A stretch of 64,000 nt of DNA from the NCBI GenBank assembly GCA_025331565.1, contig JAFREQ010000102.1, forward strand, positions 620,001-684,000, written 5' to 3'. The notes under the pieces are model-generated. The model worked only from the letters and a program-made list of their open reading frames with translations. It did no database searches and was not told the DNA's origin. This document shows positions 48,379 to 62,400 of the stretch, one piece after another. The stretch's first letter is position 1. Each line of letters opens with the position of its first letter. This stretch comes from Holacanthus passer (Eukaryota; Chordata; Actinopteri; Pomacanthidae). A program made the position numbers and the translations under genes.

Positions 48379-49174
48379 ATTCTTTTTTAAGTGAATATGT
48401 CGGTTTTAATGCAACTCCGAGCTTTGTCTTGGAGCCGTTGACGTCTTTAAGTCGAAGAGCCAAGTGAAGAATAAAACGAATAATAAGCCTTTTTTAGTAA
48501 TCGCTCTCATGTCCAAGTCCATAACTCTGCTGTCATCGTTGCCATGTTGGAAATGTCACTGTTAGGTGATGGGTTTTTCACTCAGCACCCCTCACATTCC
48601 TCTGTCCTCAGAATAAAGACTTGTGTTTAAACAGTGTCCGAGGAACCCTCAGACCCCAGACGTGTGATCTATCTAAATCATCTTTTTGGCAGACGTCTCA
48701 GGAAACACCACCGCAGCCATAACTCACTCTACCAGTGCTTTAACTGGGATGTGCCTAATTCCTGGGCGATTATGAAAGGGCCAGGGCTGGCAGCGAGAGC
48801 GAGGACTCTTACCTTGTAGCATATCCCTCATCTCCTGCCACAGTCCAGGCAGCCGTCTGGAAATATGTCTCAGTCAAACAACAACGGAGGCACACAGTGT
48901 AATAATGCCTTCATGTGGTCCAAACCATGTGCTGAGCTGTAGCGCTGCTGTTTCCTCATGCCTCCACTGGAAAAACATCAGCCACTCAAGGGGCTGAGCT
49001 GACAGATTCTGTATTTTCTGAGAATAATTTACAAAGCTGGTCGCATCACATTCCTTTTATTGCCACATTGGGACAAGTAGGGCAGTGTGTAGTAGCCTTC
49101 CTAAAATCCTTCCATTCACTGCCCTTTGAAAACTCAACAATGCTTATTTGGTACACTAGAAATGTCATTAAATG

Positions 49175-49425
49175 CACAACTGACTCTAGAAAATGTTGAA
49201 AAATCGCCATCACAATTTGGTGACAGTTCTGTGCCCAGCAATATTAATTAACAATCATAGGAATAGGAACAGGAAATCATTACTTTTGAGAATATGGCCC
49301 CTAGAAACTAACATTTTTGCTTGATAAATGATTTAAATGATTCAGATCAGTTTTGGATTTTGTTGCTGGTAAATCTTTTTTTTTAATCAATTAATCACCC
49401 AGTCATTTTAGCTCTCCTACAACTA
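49175..49425. repeat. Dispersed repeat family B (MITE-like), partial copy
   Basis: The copy includes AAAATGTTGAAAAATCGCCA, ATCACAATTTGGTGACAG, TTTTTGCTTGATAAATGATT and TTTAATCAATTAATCACCCA, ending at TTTTAGCTCTCC. The word order matches the longer copy at 24890-25400. Edges are approximate. Confidence 0.55.
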
Positions 49426-49687
49426 TGACTTAACTGAAAGTTCTTGAGATTAATGGTGTGTCTCCCTTCAACATGTGGCTCTCATCTCATCAGCAAGTAG
49501 ACATTGTTTCAGAAAAGTAACATATAGAGCAATGGCACCCGACCTGGGGTCCCGTCCCTGCTGGGGTTGCTAGATAAGATCAACTTCAGGGGTAAAGAAG
49601 ATTACCAAGTTTAAAAAGTCTAATTAAAAAGTTAAAATTATATTTATTTATTCAGATATTCCTCTAATATTTTGGACATTTTTTTTC

Positions 49688-49935
49688 TCTAGGTAAGTTT
49701 GACCTCTTTAAGCCTCTGACACTAAGCAAGACTTCGACAGGTCTTTCACATCTGCATACCAACATGTTCACAATGACATGCTGATTTTTAGTAGGTATAA
49801 TGTTTACCTTGTTCGCCATCTAAGTTTATCAGGTCAGGGAAACACCAATGTCAGTCGTCTTCTGCCTCTGAGGACCACAAATATACATTTTCATGGCAAT
49901 TCATCCAACAGTTGTTGAGATATTTCAGTCTGAAT
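49688..49935 (-). repeat. Dispersed repeat family A, partial copy (minus strand)
   Basis: Read on the minus strand, this gives AGACTGAAATATCTCAACAA, CTGTTGGATGAATTGCCATG, GGTAAACATTATACCTACTA and ATCAGCATGTCATTGTGAAC. These parallel the copies at 14386 and 22997. Internal parts are missing. Confidence 0.7.
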
Positions 49936-52900
49936 CAAAAATACATGCAACTAGTAGCAATAGAATTTTTCACTGATATATAGCGCTCTATAGTTTCCAG
50001 ACCATAGACTCCCCCTGGCTGCACAGCAACAACTAAAAAAAGGAAGTTTGGCTGTTGTGGAGATGGAAGGGAGGACTAAACACTCTTTTACACATCCAGA
50101 CTCGGTAACGTGCCAAACTCCCAGAGCACTCGTGTCCTGCCCCACCTCGCTGCCTCAGAAGCCTGCGAGCTGCTCTGCAGGGGCAGCTTGATGGACTGCG
50201 TTCTGTCTTGCTGCCTGTGTCTGAGCCTGCAGCCAGGCGCTAAGCTCGTGGAGCAGATCTGGCTCTCATTAACGCAGTCTTGTCTCCCTGCTCCTCCTCC
50301 GCCTGCCACAGTGGTGGGGCCGCATGGATTAGCGCTCAGACGAGCCCCTCAGGAGAGCCGTCATGCTGTCATGTGTAAAAATGTTACGAGACGTCGGGCA
50401 TCGTTTCATAAGGTGTCGGGTTCCCGGACGTCACTCACTTTGTCATGCTCATTGCCGGTTTGCTATCAGGTAATTGTTTTGCCATGCTGACTTATGAGAG
50501 CAAAGAAGAGAGTGAGAGGATGATTGGAAAGATCGTCCTCTGCCACAAGAGCCTGAACTGTATATTGTAGTGAGGAACTAATATGTTCGCCATAAGGTCA
50601 ACAGTGTGATAATGAGAATGTGATAGGGCTGGGTGACACTGAGAGGAGCAGCAGACCTTCTCTGGGTTCACTTTAACAGAGTTCTTGGACAAGAGAGCAG
50701 GGCCCTCAGGTCCTGAGGTTGAACCTTCACAAACATGCTCAAACTTCTCTTTCCTTTCTCTCCAGATGACCTTCCTCGTTCTGGGCAAAAAAGACTTTGA
50801 GGCACCTGTGGGTCTGCAGACTGTTTCACTGTTTATGTTCTGAGGTGAGGTAGAGGAAAATGCCCCTTTGCTCCCGCTCTTTCCTTCCTCCAGAGCCAGC
50901 CAAAGCCGAGCGCTGGCCTCTCTTAGGTTACCCTCTGAGCACCAGAAGGCCGTGAGGTAATGACCAGCATGCCCAGAACTGATGGCTCTGTCACTGCAGG
51001 TGGAAACACTTTGATTATGTGGAACCTTGTGTTTACATATTTGCACCCATTTACATTTAGACCCTTTGACATTTCATCAGGCAGCGGGAGCGTCCTGTTA
51101 CAGGACTCTGATCTGTTTTGAGCTGTGTGGCCTCTGTGTCCTTTGGGTTACAGAGAAGTCAGTCAGCCCTTTCTCGTGACTCACTATGACAATCCTCGAA
51201 CCTTCTTGTGTGGGCCTGGCTGTTGTATTTTTTATATTAAATAATATATAAGCTATGACACTACCTGGCTGCTCATAGTGTTAAAGGTACAGAGTAAAAA
51301 CATATTTGTGAAAGGACACAGGGCCTAACCTACATCTTCAGAAGTAACAGGACTGTGTGTGTACCCATCAATCACACCAGGCCCCTATAACTTAATAAGA
51401 ACAGACCTCGGGTAAGCAGGAAACCTCCATCCTTGTTTGGTGTGAACCTCTGGCCTCAGATCCATGTAAGTCAATTCAGCTAGTAATAGAGCTGTAATCG
51501 AGTTTCCTCATATTTGATACTCTGTCAATCTAATTTAAACCTAAATGATAGTATTGTAACCCACTCTTGTTATTTTCAAAAACATGGCGCCCTGTGCACA
51601 TGCCCCAAAGAAAGCAGGAGACAGGGACTCCTCACCCTCGAAGAGAAAACTCCTCTCGCCGCAGGGGTTGCTTTCATCCCGGACTCGGGTTACTGTGGCA
51701 ATAAGCAGGAGGGTCAATGACAGACCGGGGCTGCAAAACGGAGAAACAAAATGGAAGGATGAGTAACTTCATTCATCATCTTGCCACCCATAATTCCCCT
51801 TGTTCACGGCGCGCCCACCCCGGGTGGCGTATCTCTTGCCACACGCCACCTCTCCTCCACACATTCCGTGACTGTGTCATCATTCAGTGTGTCAGGACGC
51901 GCTCATGCTACCGCTACAACATGGAAGCAAATGGCCATGTATCAGACCATTGGCTTCTATAATAAACTAATCACTTTGTATCAACACGGCTGGGTGTAAG
52001 CTTTCCACATGCCTCAAACATTTTCATGGACTGGCCGCATGCTTCTGCTGCCTTGCTTCGCTCCCAGTGAAAAAAAAAAATCCACATTAATAAACTCCAT
52101 TTTGGGTGAGATGATTGGCATGTATAGAAACAAATTCATTATTTTGTATAAATAATCTGTCCCCTGTGTTGTAATTGCGCTGCTTATTTTTCTTTGCCAA
52201 GCTGATCTCGATTTTGGGGTCAGACCAGAGAATTTGCTGTAAACCACCAAGACTAAAGACCCCAATTTCACCGTCTTTGAAGAGAAGAGGTCTGGAAGGC
52301 CCTGGAAGATCCGTTGTTTCTTCATAGAAGCTGTTTTTCCTCTGGGCCAGACCTCAGCCTGGCAGAGTTCAGAGGTTGAACCTTTTGGCACTTTCTTCAG
52401 GTCTTGCAGGGTCTTCTAGTTTGAGGCCTTAACCTTATTACGGGTCCACATTACCTTGTTTTTTTCCCCGATAGTTTGCAGTCTTTTGTGCCCTGGATGT
52501 AACCGAGTTTGGTTTATTACTGCAAACCACAGGAAGCTCGGCCTCTTTGACTGTATAGTGGACAATTGAATTTGAAAACACAAAGCCGACCTCTACCTCT
52601 CCCACCCTCCCACCAGCAAGCTTAAGTCAAATAAAGCTCTCTCCGAGGAAATCGTACCCAGGTCACACAAACACTAGATACTTCACAAGTACGTGGGTTT
52701 CATTTAATTCAGACTGTGTGTATGGACCATCCACTTTGTCGCGGGATTTCCTTTCAATCAGATTATGTAGAATAACAGAGGCGTGACAAGTGTTTTGTAA
52801 TCACATAGCTTGCAAGAGCCATTTAGTGGGGTTCAAGCACACTTGTGTCCATCTAATGGCCCTAACGAGGACGTTGTTGGATCTCTGGTTACTCAAAGCT

Positions 52901-54207
52901 ACGTAAAGATCAAGACATGAGGAAATATGACTTTTCATCACCGTGGCCCAAAGTACACGTTCAAGTTTAAGCTCAGCTTTGTTGTCATGTGCTGAAGATA
53001 TAAAAACAATGGCAAAGTCGCAAAGAAACTACAAATCAGGCTTAACAGTTAATGTAGATCAAAATGGAAATATTGAGCAAAAAATAAGAGATTTATGGAA
53101 GTTTTATAATCCACAAAAATGTTTTGTCTTGCGATATATTCTGCAGTTTAATGCTCAGCCATACAAAGACGTATGCAGTATCTACAAAGGTCATGAGGTC
53201 ACCTCACCAGCTCGAGTCATGGACAGGGGTTCCTTTAGGTCTTGAGGTTGGTGTAGTAATTGCACAGTTTATTCTTATTTTTTAGCATAATATTTTTTTT
53301 GGCATAATATTTTAGATGATTAAAGGAAATGCAAGAAAGTTCTGGTCGTAACTCACTTTTAACTAAATATGTAGGCTGGTCATTGTGTTTTGTTTGCGGG
53401 GCAATGCTGTTCTTGGAATTTCGAGAAGAACTGCTTTTGATTGTTTGTTTGAGATGTCAGAGGAAACCGACACCTTCAGATGCCTCACACTTGCTAACCA
53501 GATGTGCATGCATGTGGCCATTCCTTCATGCCTGCCTGCGTGCAGTGGGAGCAGTGAGCTGTACTGGTAGCTACAGCACTGGTGGGTGGCTATTTTGTCT
53601 ACACCTCACCACCTCCTGCTGCAGTGTGGCTCACGTTATTACACCGACTGTGGAGCTCTCTTCTCTCCTGTCTTGCTTTACACCGGCTCTCACAAACACT
53701 ATGACCAGAGTGAGCTTGTAATGAAAGACCAACCCTACAACCCCTTCCAAATGCACACCCCACCCCATCCACTTCCACCCCGCCGCTGTTTTGTGCCCTC
53801 CTGGGGGTGTGGACTGATAGTGTAACAGCAGTGTGTGGGTGTAGCATGACTGTTTCCCCATAGCTCCGACCTCGGCTTCTCACTCGCAGGGCCCGGAGCG
53901 GCTCCCAAATTCACTTATGGCACTGGATGCCTGAGCTCGGCTTCCCAGCAGGCAGCGGTGCTGCTGTCAAATATTTACATTCATCCAATCAAGCAGCAGA
54001 CAGTAGCTCATACGTATACATTTCAGTGAGGTCACGAGCTGCCATCCATTACCGCCTCCACTGTGTGGAGATCAAGGACTGGCCCCTGTCTCCAGAACGG
54101 ACCAGATTTAAAAGTATTGTGGATCTTCCTTTATGTTTCATTCCCGTTCTGGTCCGACATTAACACAGCTGCTGACTTCCTGCTGTGCTCTGAAATGGAC
54201 ATATGGA

Positions 54208-54252
54208 TCTGAATGTTCCCTCCAGAGATCAATAAAGCATCTTATCTTATTC
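54208..54252 (+). mobile_element. LINE-type 3' tail fragment
   Basis: The words TTCCCTCCAGAGATCAATAA and AGCATCTTATCTTATT match the 3' end of fish LINEs with a (TATCT)n tail. It abuts another dispersed repeat, suggesting one insertion next to or inside the other. Confidence 0.5.
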
Positions 54253-54480
54253 GCTTTCTTGTCGAGAGCTAGATGAAGAAACTGATATCTCTCTCATGTC
54301 TGTAGAATAAATGTGAAGCTACGAGCAGCCTGACTTTGTTTAAAGGTGACAGCAATTTGTGATCCATATAAAAACTGAAGTGTAAAAACAACAACCTGTG
54401 TTTTTGCAGGTTTCTTCATTTCAATCTTTGTGTTAAGCTGAGCTAACCAACTGTTGACTGCAGCCTTATATTCAAAATGA
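54247..54480 (+). repeat. Dispersed repeat (CTTTCTTGTCGAGAGCTAGATG type)
   Basis: The element carries ATTCGCTTTCTTGTCGAGAG, CTAGATGAAGAAACTGATAT, a TTTTTGCAGGTTTCTTCATT word and TTTGTGTTAAGCTGAGCTAA plus CCAACTGTTGACTGCAGCC. This resembles an abundant percomorph element that I recall but cannot name. It has no coding capacity. Confidence 0.6.
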
Positions 54481-55893
54481 AATGAGACACACTTACGCAA
54501 AGAGGTAATAGCAGAAGACAACACATGTATTATTGTTCCTGTGCTCCATGTAGTCCTCCCTCTTGTTTCAGACACATTTTTGTTTCAGTACATAAGTTTT
54601 GACTGAACTGATTTGTCTCCTTAAATACAAACCAAATGGGCCATTAGGCTTTCTTTCAGTTGCTATATCTCACTGGCCTCCATACTGACTGCAGCTCAGC
54701 CAAACTGCCGCGGGTGCAAAAATTATGACAGTCGTCTCAGGTGAACGCTGTAATATTTACTTTCTGTCATGACAACACCGAAGTTCTAAGTTGTACATAG
54801 CGTTGGTTGGGTGCTCCGAGATGGGATCTGGAACAAAATGCAACTCCATGCACTTTTTTGGACTTAGTCAGCAGTTAGGCCTTGTGTCACGAAATCAGAC
54901 TTTGAACACATTCTGCTGTAGTGTGAATACATCTTTCCATGTCTGCATGACGCTTGTTAGTAATGCTGATTCACAGAATGGCTTGAAATGAAGCCTGCAA
55001 TGGTCACAGCCAGAATGACTATATACAGTACGTCCTCATGCGGTGGTCCCACAGCCATCTGCACCCAAAAATAGCATAAAGCATCATGATTGGACTTGAG
55101 AGGAAGATTTGAGAGTGTTGCACAGCGTGTGCTCTGTAGGCTGTGAAAGGACCATATTTTCCAAAGGCCATGGGAGGTCTCTCACAGTCTTCGCCAAATG
55201 GTGCTAAAGCCTCGCAGCGGGCTATAAAACGCTACTGTACACATCGCTGAGGTCTCCTCCAAGGCAGATGAGGCACGGCTGAAGATGAGGCAGCCGTGTC
55301 TCCAACAAGAGGAAACCCTGCAGAGGTCCGCTCTAGAAATTGGACTTGGTTTTGGAACCGAAGAGTCTGGTTTGGCCGGTGCTTGCAGTCCAACTGTGAG
55401 TATCAAATGCTGTATGTCCACGATTTGGGAGGAACTGATAATATTTTTTGATGAAATTTTCCTACCAAACATCCAATAAATAAGCAACTCCAGAAATCCA
55501 CAAATCTCAACAGGCTGAAATCCCTGTAATGACACGAGTTCCTTCTGTCTGGCTCGCCTTCCACTGAAAACCTAATCCAACCCATTTGTTACACCAAAAA
55601 TCGTAAAATTATTACAAATCTAGCCATTTGGCCAGTAATTCTTGTTTTTCCAAAACACGATGATGTATCTTTACAACCCATCTTCACTGTAATTTCCTGC
55701 ATTGTTCATTTATTTTAGATGTTATACTGATCTTACATTCAGTTCCAGGCTGTATCAAATAGGGGGACTTGGGACTTGCGGTGGATCTTGCAGTTAGAGA
55801 TGTCAGTGCTGTTAAAACATGAATGTTGTACTCCTCACCTCCTCAGGTTTTTGACATGATGATGAAATTGTATCATTTGAACAACTGGCCTGC

Positions 55894-55913
55894 AAAAAAA
55901 AAAAAAAAAAAAA
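55894..55913 (+). repeat. A20 homopolymer
   Basis: Run of 20 A in the gene-poor region. No clear retroelement body precedes it. Confidence 0.9.
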
Positions 55914-56049
55914 GATTTTCAGTGTAACTTTTCAAATCCAGACATTGTTGTCAAGAGAAACAGATTTGCTTTGGAGACACAAGTTTGGTTGAAACCCAAC
56001 AATTTTTAGTGAAACATTGTCGCTAATGTTCCTCACAGACATGCAGCTG

Positions 56050-56605
56050 TTCATTAGTCATAAAGTAGGGAAATGGTCCCCTTTTTTCAGTCTACTACTA
56101 ATAAAGAATGGCCTATATGAAAGTAGCAAAACAGCGACAGTGTAAAAGTACTCCTTTAAAAGAAGTCCATTCAACATTTACTTAAGTACATAAGCATTAT
56201 CAGAAAAATGTGACAAAAATATCAAATGTAAAAGTACTCAAGGAAATTGGCAGAATATTGTATTATATCATGGCATTACTGTTTCTTGTGTATTAACATA
56301 CAGTATGATCTGCATTTATCTTGTAGCTGGTCCAAGTGGAGCTCATTTGACCTACTTAATGTGCTGTTGAGTAGACAATGCACTATAGTATTTTATAAAT
56401 TGATCATATGTTTAGTGAGTAAAACATTAATTTACAATGCAACTATTAACCACAGCTGCCAGAATGTGGTCAAGTAAAAAGTGCAGTATTTCTTTCAAAT
56501 GTAGTGGTGTCGAAGCATAAAGTTGCATAGCATGGAAAGACTCAAGACTCAATAAGTTAAGTACTCGAATAAATTTAATTACTTACCACTTTCCACCATT
56601 GTTGT
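56050..56605 (+). repeat. Dispersed repeat (AAAAGTACT... CCACCATTG type), long copy
   Basis: The copy includes GTAAAAGTACTCCTTTAAAA, TTTACTTAAGTACATAAGCA, TCTTGTAGCTGGTCCAAGTG, GAGCTCATTTGACCTACTTA, TTTATAAATTGATCATATG, AGTAAAAAGTGCAGTATTTC and TTACCACTTTCCACCATTG at the end. This is a highly abundant teleost non-autonomous element. A shorter relative is at 6301-6440. Confidence 0.7.
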
Positions 56606-59400
56606 ACTGTGATGTTGACAGTGCACCAAAGGTGTTGTCACCTGTTTACACAATTTACAATTTATTCAGCTATGTTGAAATATATGATTTTAAGCACAAT
56701 ATATTCTGAATTGCAGTAAATAGTTAATATGACTATTATTTATCTTTCTTGAATTTGGCACAACTCATAACTTATGACTGCACTGTAACTGCACAATAAG
56801 GATGTTTATGATCTCTGTGTAGATTATTTTGCCTATTAGTACTGTATTTCATTTAATTGATACTGTGTATTTAAATGATGAATTAATGCATTTCTTTGAA
56901 GTGCATGAAGCAATTTCAGTAACCTGAAATATGCTACGGAGAAAGATGCCTTACCATCACTTGTATACAACTTTGAAGAGGATGATATGTAATAGAAATG
57001 TCTGCAGAGAGACTGGATTTGGTGTAAATACAATCAAACGTGTATCTGATCTCAAACTGCAAACGTGTACCTATACTTTCTGTACCTCCACCTTGTATAT
57101 GTATCACCAAATCAGAAATGTCACAAAAAAAGGTTTGCAGGTAAACACTCCACCAGTAATACGCTTTAACATCTGACTCAGCTGATGAGCAATAACCGTT
57201 GCTTTCCATTATGGTTTACACCCAGTGAAAACACCATTTCGATTGCAGATGGCTGAAAAATGTGACTAATAGTTCGCTCGTTATGTGCATGAAATTTGGT
57301 AATTTTCAAATTACAGCCAGTGAATGAAGATAAATTGGTTGCATGTAGGCAGCATAAATATAGATGAGACAGAGTCTGATACTATTTCTCAAGTGTGGTG
57401 ATCCAGCAAAGGCATAACTTGAGACAAATAATCACTCCTCCCAACATTAATGGGCTGTGTGAAGACAGATTGAGTGTTTGATTGAGCAGGCAGTCAAAGC
57501 AACCCTCCTGACTTATCTTTACCCAGCAGCCCCATTCCCGTGCTTTCTGGACAGGATTAGATGTCTGATAAATGTCAGCACGCCACGGAATAGTTGCAGT
57601 GAGTAAAGTTGTAACCTGACTTCATCAAACTGCGAATCACCCATGACAAGATCGTGAATCCAGACAGCCCCACTCCACGATTTTACGCCTAACATGTGTA
57701 TATATTTTTCTGACGCAGGGGGAGAAGGAGGAGGGGGAAAAAAAATAGAAATAAGAGTTCCATAACTAACATCTGGAGGAATGGGCTCCTGTGTTGTCTG
57801 TGTGTGCCCATTCGATTCCAGATTTATGGTAACATTACAGTTTTGGCTCCGGCCGCGTGCTTGAGCAATGTGAGGCCTATTTATTCGCTGGCCTTCAGAA
57901 CTGGCTGCCACACTGATGCCATGCTGCCTGCCAGGTCTACAGCCTCTCTCTCTGTCTCGGTGTCTCTCTCCCTCCACCTCCCTCTATGTTTAAATATCAC
58001 AATATGCTCTTATAAAACGGTAAAACGTGTGTGTGAGTCTTTGTTGAATACTACTCCGTTCTGTAATGCCATCCTTTTAAAATATGACCCGGGAGTTTGG
58101 CTGGGTCTGGACACACGGAGGGCAGCTTTGTGTGGGCCTTTTCCATGTGACGATGAAGGAGACTGGACCCTGTCCCCTTTTCACACACATGTACATACAG
58201 CATACACACATCCACCCCGCACAGGCAGACATGCGATTGAATCCTGCTCAGTCTGTCAACAATGTATCTTTGTGTTCCCAAACACAAAGTGTTAACGTGA
58301 GAGGACCTTCCAGTCTCTCTCCAGGCCTCGCTCGCTGCCAAACCGCATTCCTCCGGCAGCTGCCATTTCTTACATCTGCTGCATTGACGTGGTTTCACTT
58401 GACTGTAGTGAGGAATTTATTTAGCTTTTCTGTGATGAAATATTACACAGAGACACCAGGCCCTGCTCTCCTCTATGTCTTATTTGTGATCCCCCGGCTG
58501 TCATTATGTTATGAGTGGTTGTGGCTTCTGTTTTACTCTGCAGTGCCGCTGCTGCTTACAAGTCATGCCGGCTGGTGGAAATACTCTCTGCCCTCGTAAG
58601 ACTTCCAACAGCGTCCTGACGCTGGCTCTAAAACACTGCGTGGGAGCGATTGATCAGAGAGCCCTCAGAAATGACACTTTAATCCCATCTTTATAAGTCA
58701 TTAAGTTTGCCAGTCAAGTAAATAAGATTTATTTAAAGAGAGGTTTTTAACTAAAGTTACATGTTGCTTCAAGTTTAAGAATAATATCAAACTGGCAGGT
58801 TTGTAACAGGCCCAATTCTGCACTTCTCCTCTGCTTTACAGAGCAGCTTAGCCTCTTTTAGCTCATTGTTTTGGTTTTAATATTTTGCTTTACCTCAGTG
58901 AGAAAGTTCTGTTAAAGCCACTGCATGCTGCAGTTGCACGGTCACATACAATAATGCACCTTTTTGAAGTGGAGGAGAAACATTGTGTTCTCCAGAGAGA
59001 GACCAAAAAAGACCTAAAAGAATTGTAAATTTTGTACTTATATTCATCACATGGCCAGAAACTTGACACTAAATGAATGCTAATGTTGCTCCATGCCTGA
59101 TGGTTGATTTAAAAAAAGGCCATTTGCTAACACCACATCAACGGATATGATGATATTCTATTGTCATTGGTGTGTGTTGCGTTTGTTGTACTGCCCCAGT
59201 TGGCCAAAAAAACCTGAATATTATGACTATAAAAATTGAATACTGTGTTATAAGGCATGTATTAATAGTTTATACCACTTGCATGTGCAGAAGGGGTATG
59301 AATGTTTTAAACGTGCCTGAATAAACTATTTTGATTGTGCTTATATGTGCTTAGAGGTATGTTTGTAACCATGTACCAATGAGATGTAGTTAAAAGTGGC

Positions 59401-59417
59401 AAAAAAAAAAAAAAAAA
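59401..59417 (+). repeat. A17 homopolymer
   Basis: Run of 17 A in the gene-poor region. Confidence 0.9.
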
Positions 59418-62400
59418 GGTAGTAAGTGGACCTTGAGTTGAGATTATTTTGTTACACACACACTGACCCCAAGGTGTAAAATGAAATTTCATGTTCAGGT
59501 ATGTAAATAAATGTTATAAAGCAATTATCGCCTGTTTATACACCACTTACAACTGTCTCATGCGAATGCATTAGATGCTCCTCCTTTCTGACTTCTTTCT
59601 CACCGGCCCTGTGAACGTGCAGGGATGATCCGGCCACCTCGGTGAGGCACTGTCTGTGCAGACTGGAAACCTTGCAAGATTCCACTTTCTTTAACAGCCC
59701 AATCCATCAGGCTAAAACCAACATTTCAGTGCCTGGTTGAGGGCAAACCTCTCACGAAACGGGCAGTCCTATCAGCTTTGGAGGATGAACTCTGGAAGGC
59801 AAAGTGGCTCTGCTGGTGACACCACAGAATGCGAAAACAGCAATCATGCAATCATGGCATATGCCGCTGCCATGAGTGTTATTTTTGAATTATGCTGCCT
59901 CAGCGACTGGCAACACCCAAAGTTCATTCACAGGAGCTGAAATAAGACTGCAATGAGAGGTTTCCTCCGATGCAAAAATAATAGCTTTTTGTACGGAAAT
60001 ATTTGAAACATCATGTCCGTGACCTTTGTCTGTACACCAAGTCCTCCAGAACATTGAGTCCTCAGGATGCCAATATGACTGCTATGCTGAGGCCTTGACC
60101 AGTCGTTCACGAGCTTTTCGTAGCTTTTTAGTATTTCAAAAGTTAAAAATAAAATCTCTCTTTCTTTATATATAAACAGAAAAACAAATTATGCAATATT
60201 CTTTTCATAATTTTTAACCTTTATTGTGGTGACAGTCCACTTAACCACTTGGCCACCAGGACGTAAACATCATTTTGACTAAAATCAAGGTCCATTTACT
60301 TTGCATTTTCCAGAGCGTTTTTGTTATTGCCTTTCAATCATCCCACCTGCTGTCACATAACCAAAGTTCTACACTTTGCTCACCTCATGACAAACGAACA
60401 AACTGATGAAGACCATGAGATGTGGCCAAAACTATTAAAAAAAAAGAGTAAGTGTGCCATGAGCTGTAATTCTTTATTCAAGTCAAAAAAGTACTTTCAC
60501 GCTCAAAGCATATTTTTTCATAAAAGAAATATGATTTTCATTCATTTCATTTCATTCCTTTAATCATCTTGTGACTTCTCAGATTTAGCTCTTGACCTTA
60601 TGCCCGGCTTAGACCACAATATAACAGCAATATGTCACGGTGTGGCTAATTTAAAACTGTGGCCAACCATGGTGGGATAGAGTGAAAAAAACCAAGATTG
60701 TTTACTAGTAATTGACCAATGTGAATAAAAAATAGAGATGGAAAGGAGCCAAGTACACCCAGAGCTGAGGATGCATTTCAGATGTGAGGCACTGACTCTC
60801 CTTGGCCTGCCTTTGGACCTAAAATGAGATGCATTACACTTTGGTGGGGTTGCATCCCTTGATTCCAGCAATGTGTTTTGTGAGTTCCAAACAATGACTG
60901 TGAATGAGCTTATGTCTGACTGAAATAGAAGAGGAGTTCCAAACTTTCTCAGGCTAATTTAAAGCATTGAAATACAAAGATGCTAACTATCATCGAGGGA
61001 TTTCACGTGTATATGAAAATAGATATGACATCTTAACTTTTGTTTGTGCCAACACAAGTGAACGTACCAGTTCTCACCCCTCAGCTTGTGTGTCATTGTG
61101 GTCTCTACAGGTTCTTCTGCTTCATCTTGATCCCGTGTTGGCGGCTGTGCTCTGGCTCGGACCCACGGCACCTCTGGAAGGGGTCTGATTGTTTGTAACA
61201 GCTGTTTAGTCGGCCTGTCTCAGGAGCTCAGACAACGGCCAATTATCAGGATTTAGGCTGTTAGGAAAACAGCTGAGGTGCAGGCAGCTAAACCGCCTGC
61301 CTGCCCGGCTGTGTTGCTGTTACCATGTGTGTGAGCGACTCGCAGTGATGGACTGAGACATGGGATCCAGGGAAATCCACAGGCATTTTCCTCCAATAAA
61401 CAAACAGGGGGATCCACTGCATGCGGCTGCATGGTGGCCCCTTTTGGATGTTGGAGGCGAATGGAAAAGGATCAGACCAACCTCTGAACAACAGTGGTGA
61501 ACATGAGACCTGTTGTGTTACAGAGCTTTGCGGTGAGACTTGACTTGGATTAGGTCCGTTTAGAGCGAAGAGGAAGAAATGTTTTGCGTGGTTGGAGTTT
61601 GTGTAAGCGTTGCCGACAACACGGCGTGGCACATGCACGAGAAACCGCGGTTGATGAAATCATGTGAACGCAAACTCGACACCAGGTATCAAAGCAAAGA
61701 TTTCCTGCATTCCCTCGCCCCCAAAGACCCAATCCTGTTCCATTTCATGAAAAGTGTGTCTCCCTTTCTCTGAGAGCAGTTTACTCTGGCAACCGAGCAG
61801 TGTGTTTCTAAACCATCTACATTTATCCATTTCCCAATGCTCTCAGGTCAGAACAATGTGCATGCCTTCACAGTCTGTTCTTACAAGCGCAATTGACCCT
61901 TTTTGTTTAAAACTGGCATGTGTCACATTTTTCCCCCATTTCAGACCCAGACCCGCTCACAAAACAAAACAGAGATGATGTCCACCTGGAATAACACCCG
62001 GCATGTCCTCATTTGGCCAAACAGCGTTTACTTGCGGTTCCTTGTAACCATAGCTTTCTGCCGCTTGTCTCTGGTGGTTTCTGAAGAAGTTTATTATGAA
62101 AAATGAAGACAGGAAATATTTTTCAACTGCCTTAGGTTAGCTCAACACAGAGGAGACTCAGAAACCGCCTCGCAACATAGCTGATCTGGGAGAAGAGCTG
62201 AAAAATGTGGCTTTAATACAATGGTGGAATCAAGAAGACAAACACAGATTGTACCGCTCACTTTAAAATGAATGATTTGAGGAAATGATACATCATGGAT
62301 TAGAATATAGGACAAAAAATGTCTTGTCAGCCACAAATATTCTAATCAAGAATGAAGAAATGAGTAGGGATCTAACTCTTATTTGGGTGAGAGCAGCGTG

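Larger units (their letters stand above)
46606..48395 (+). other. rab18: rab18 3' untranslated region
   Basis: About 1.8 kb runs from the TAG stop to a hexamer AATAAA at 48373-48378, followed by a T-rich stretch. A second hexamer is at 48135-48140. The first 110 bases are CA-rich. A 104-codon open frame (47301-47615) lies inside but has no recognisable relatives, so I treat it as chance. Confidence 0.65.

Noticed and set aside
52014..52391. 125-codon minus-strand frame
   Set aside because: No domain or signal is recognisable, and no splice signals were found that would tie it to another exon.
57519..58599. Overlapping frames of 152, 163 and 171 codons on both strands
   Set aside because: The translations disagree with each other, contain CA-repeat-like His/Thr runs and low-complexity blocks, and match no family I know; no exon signals support them.
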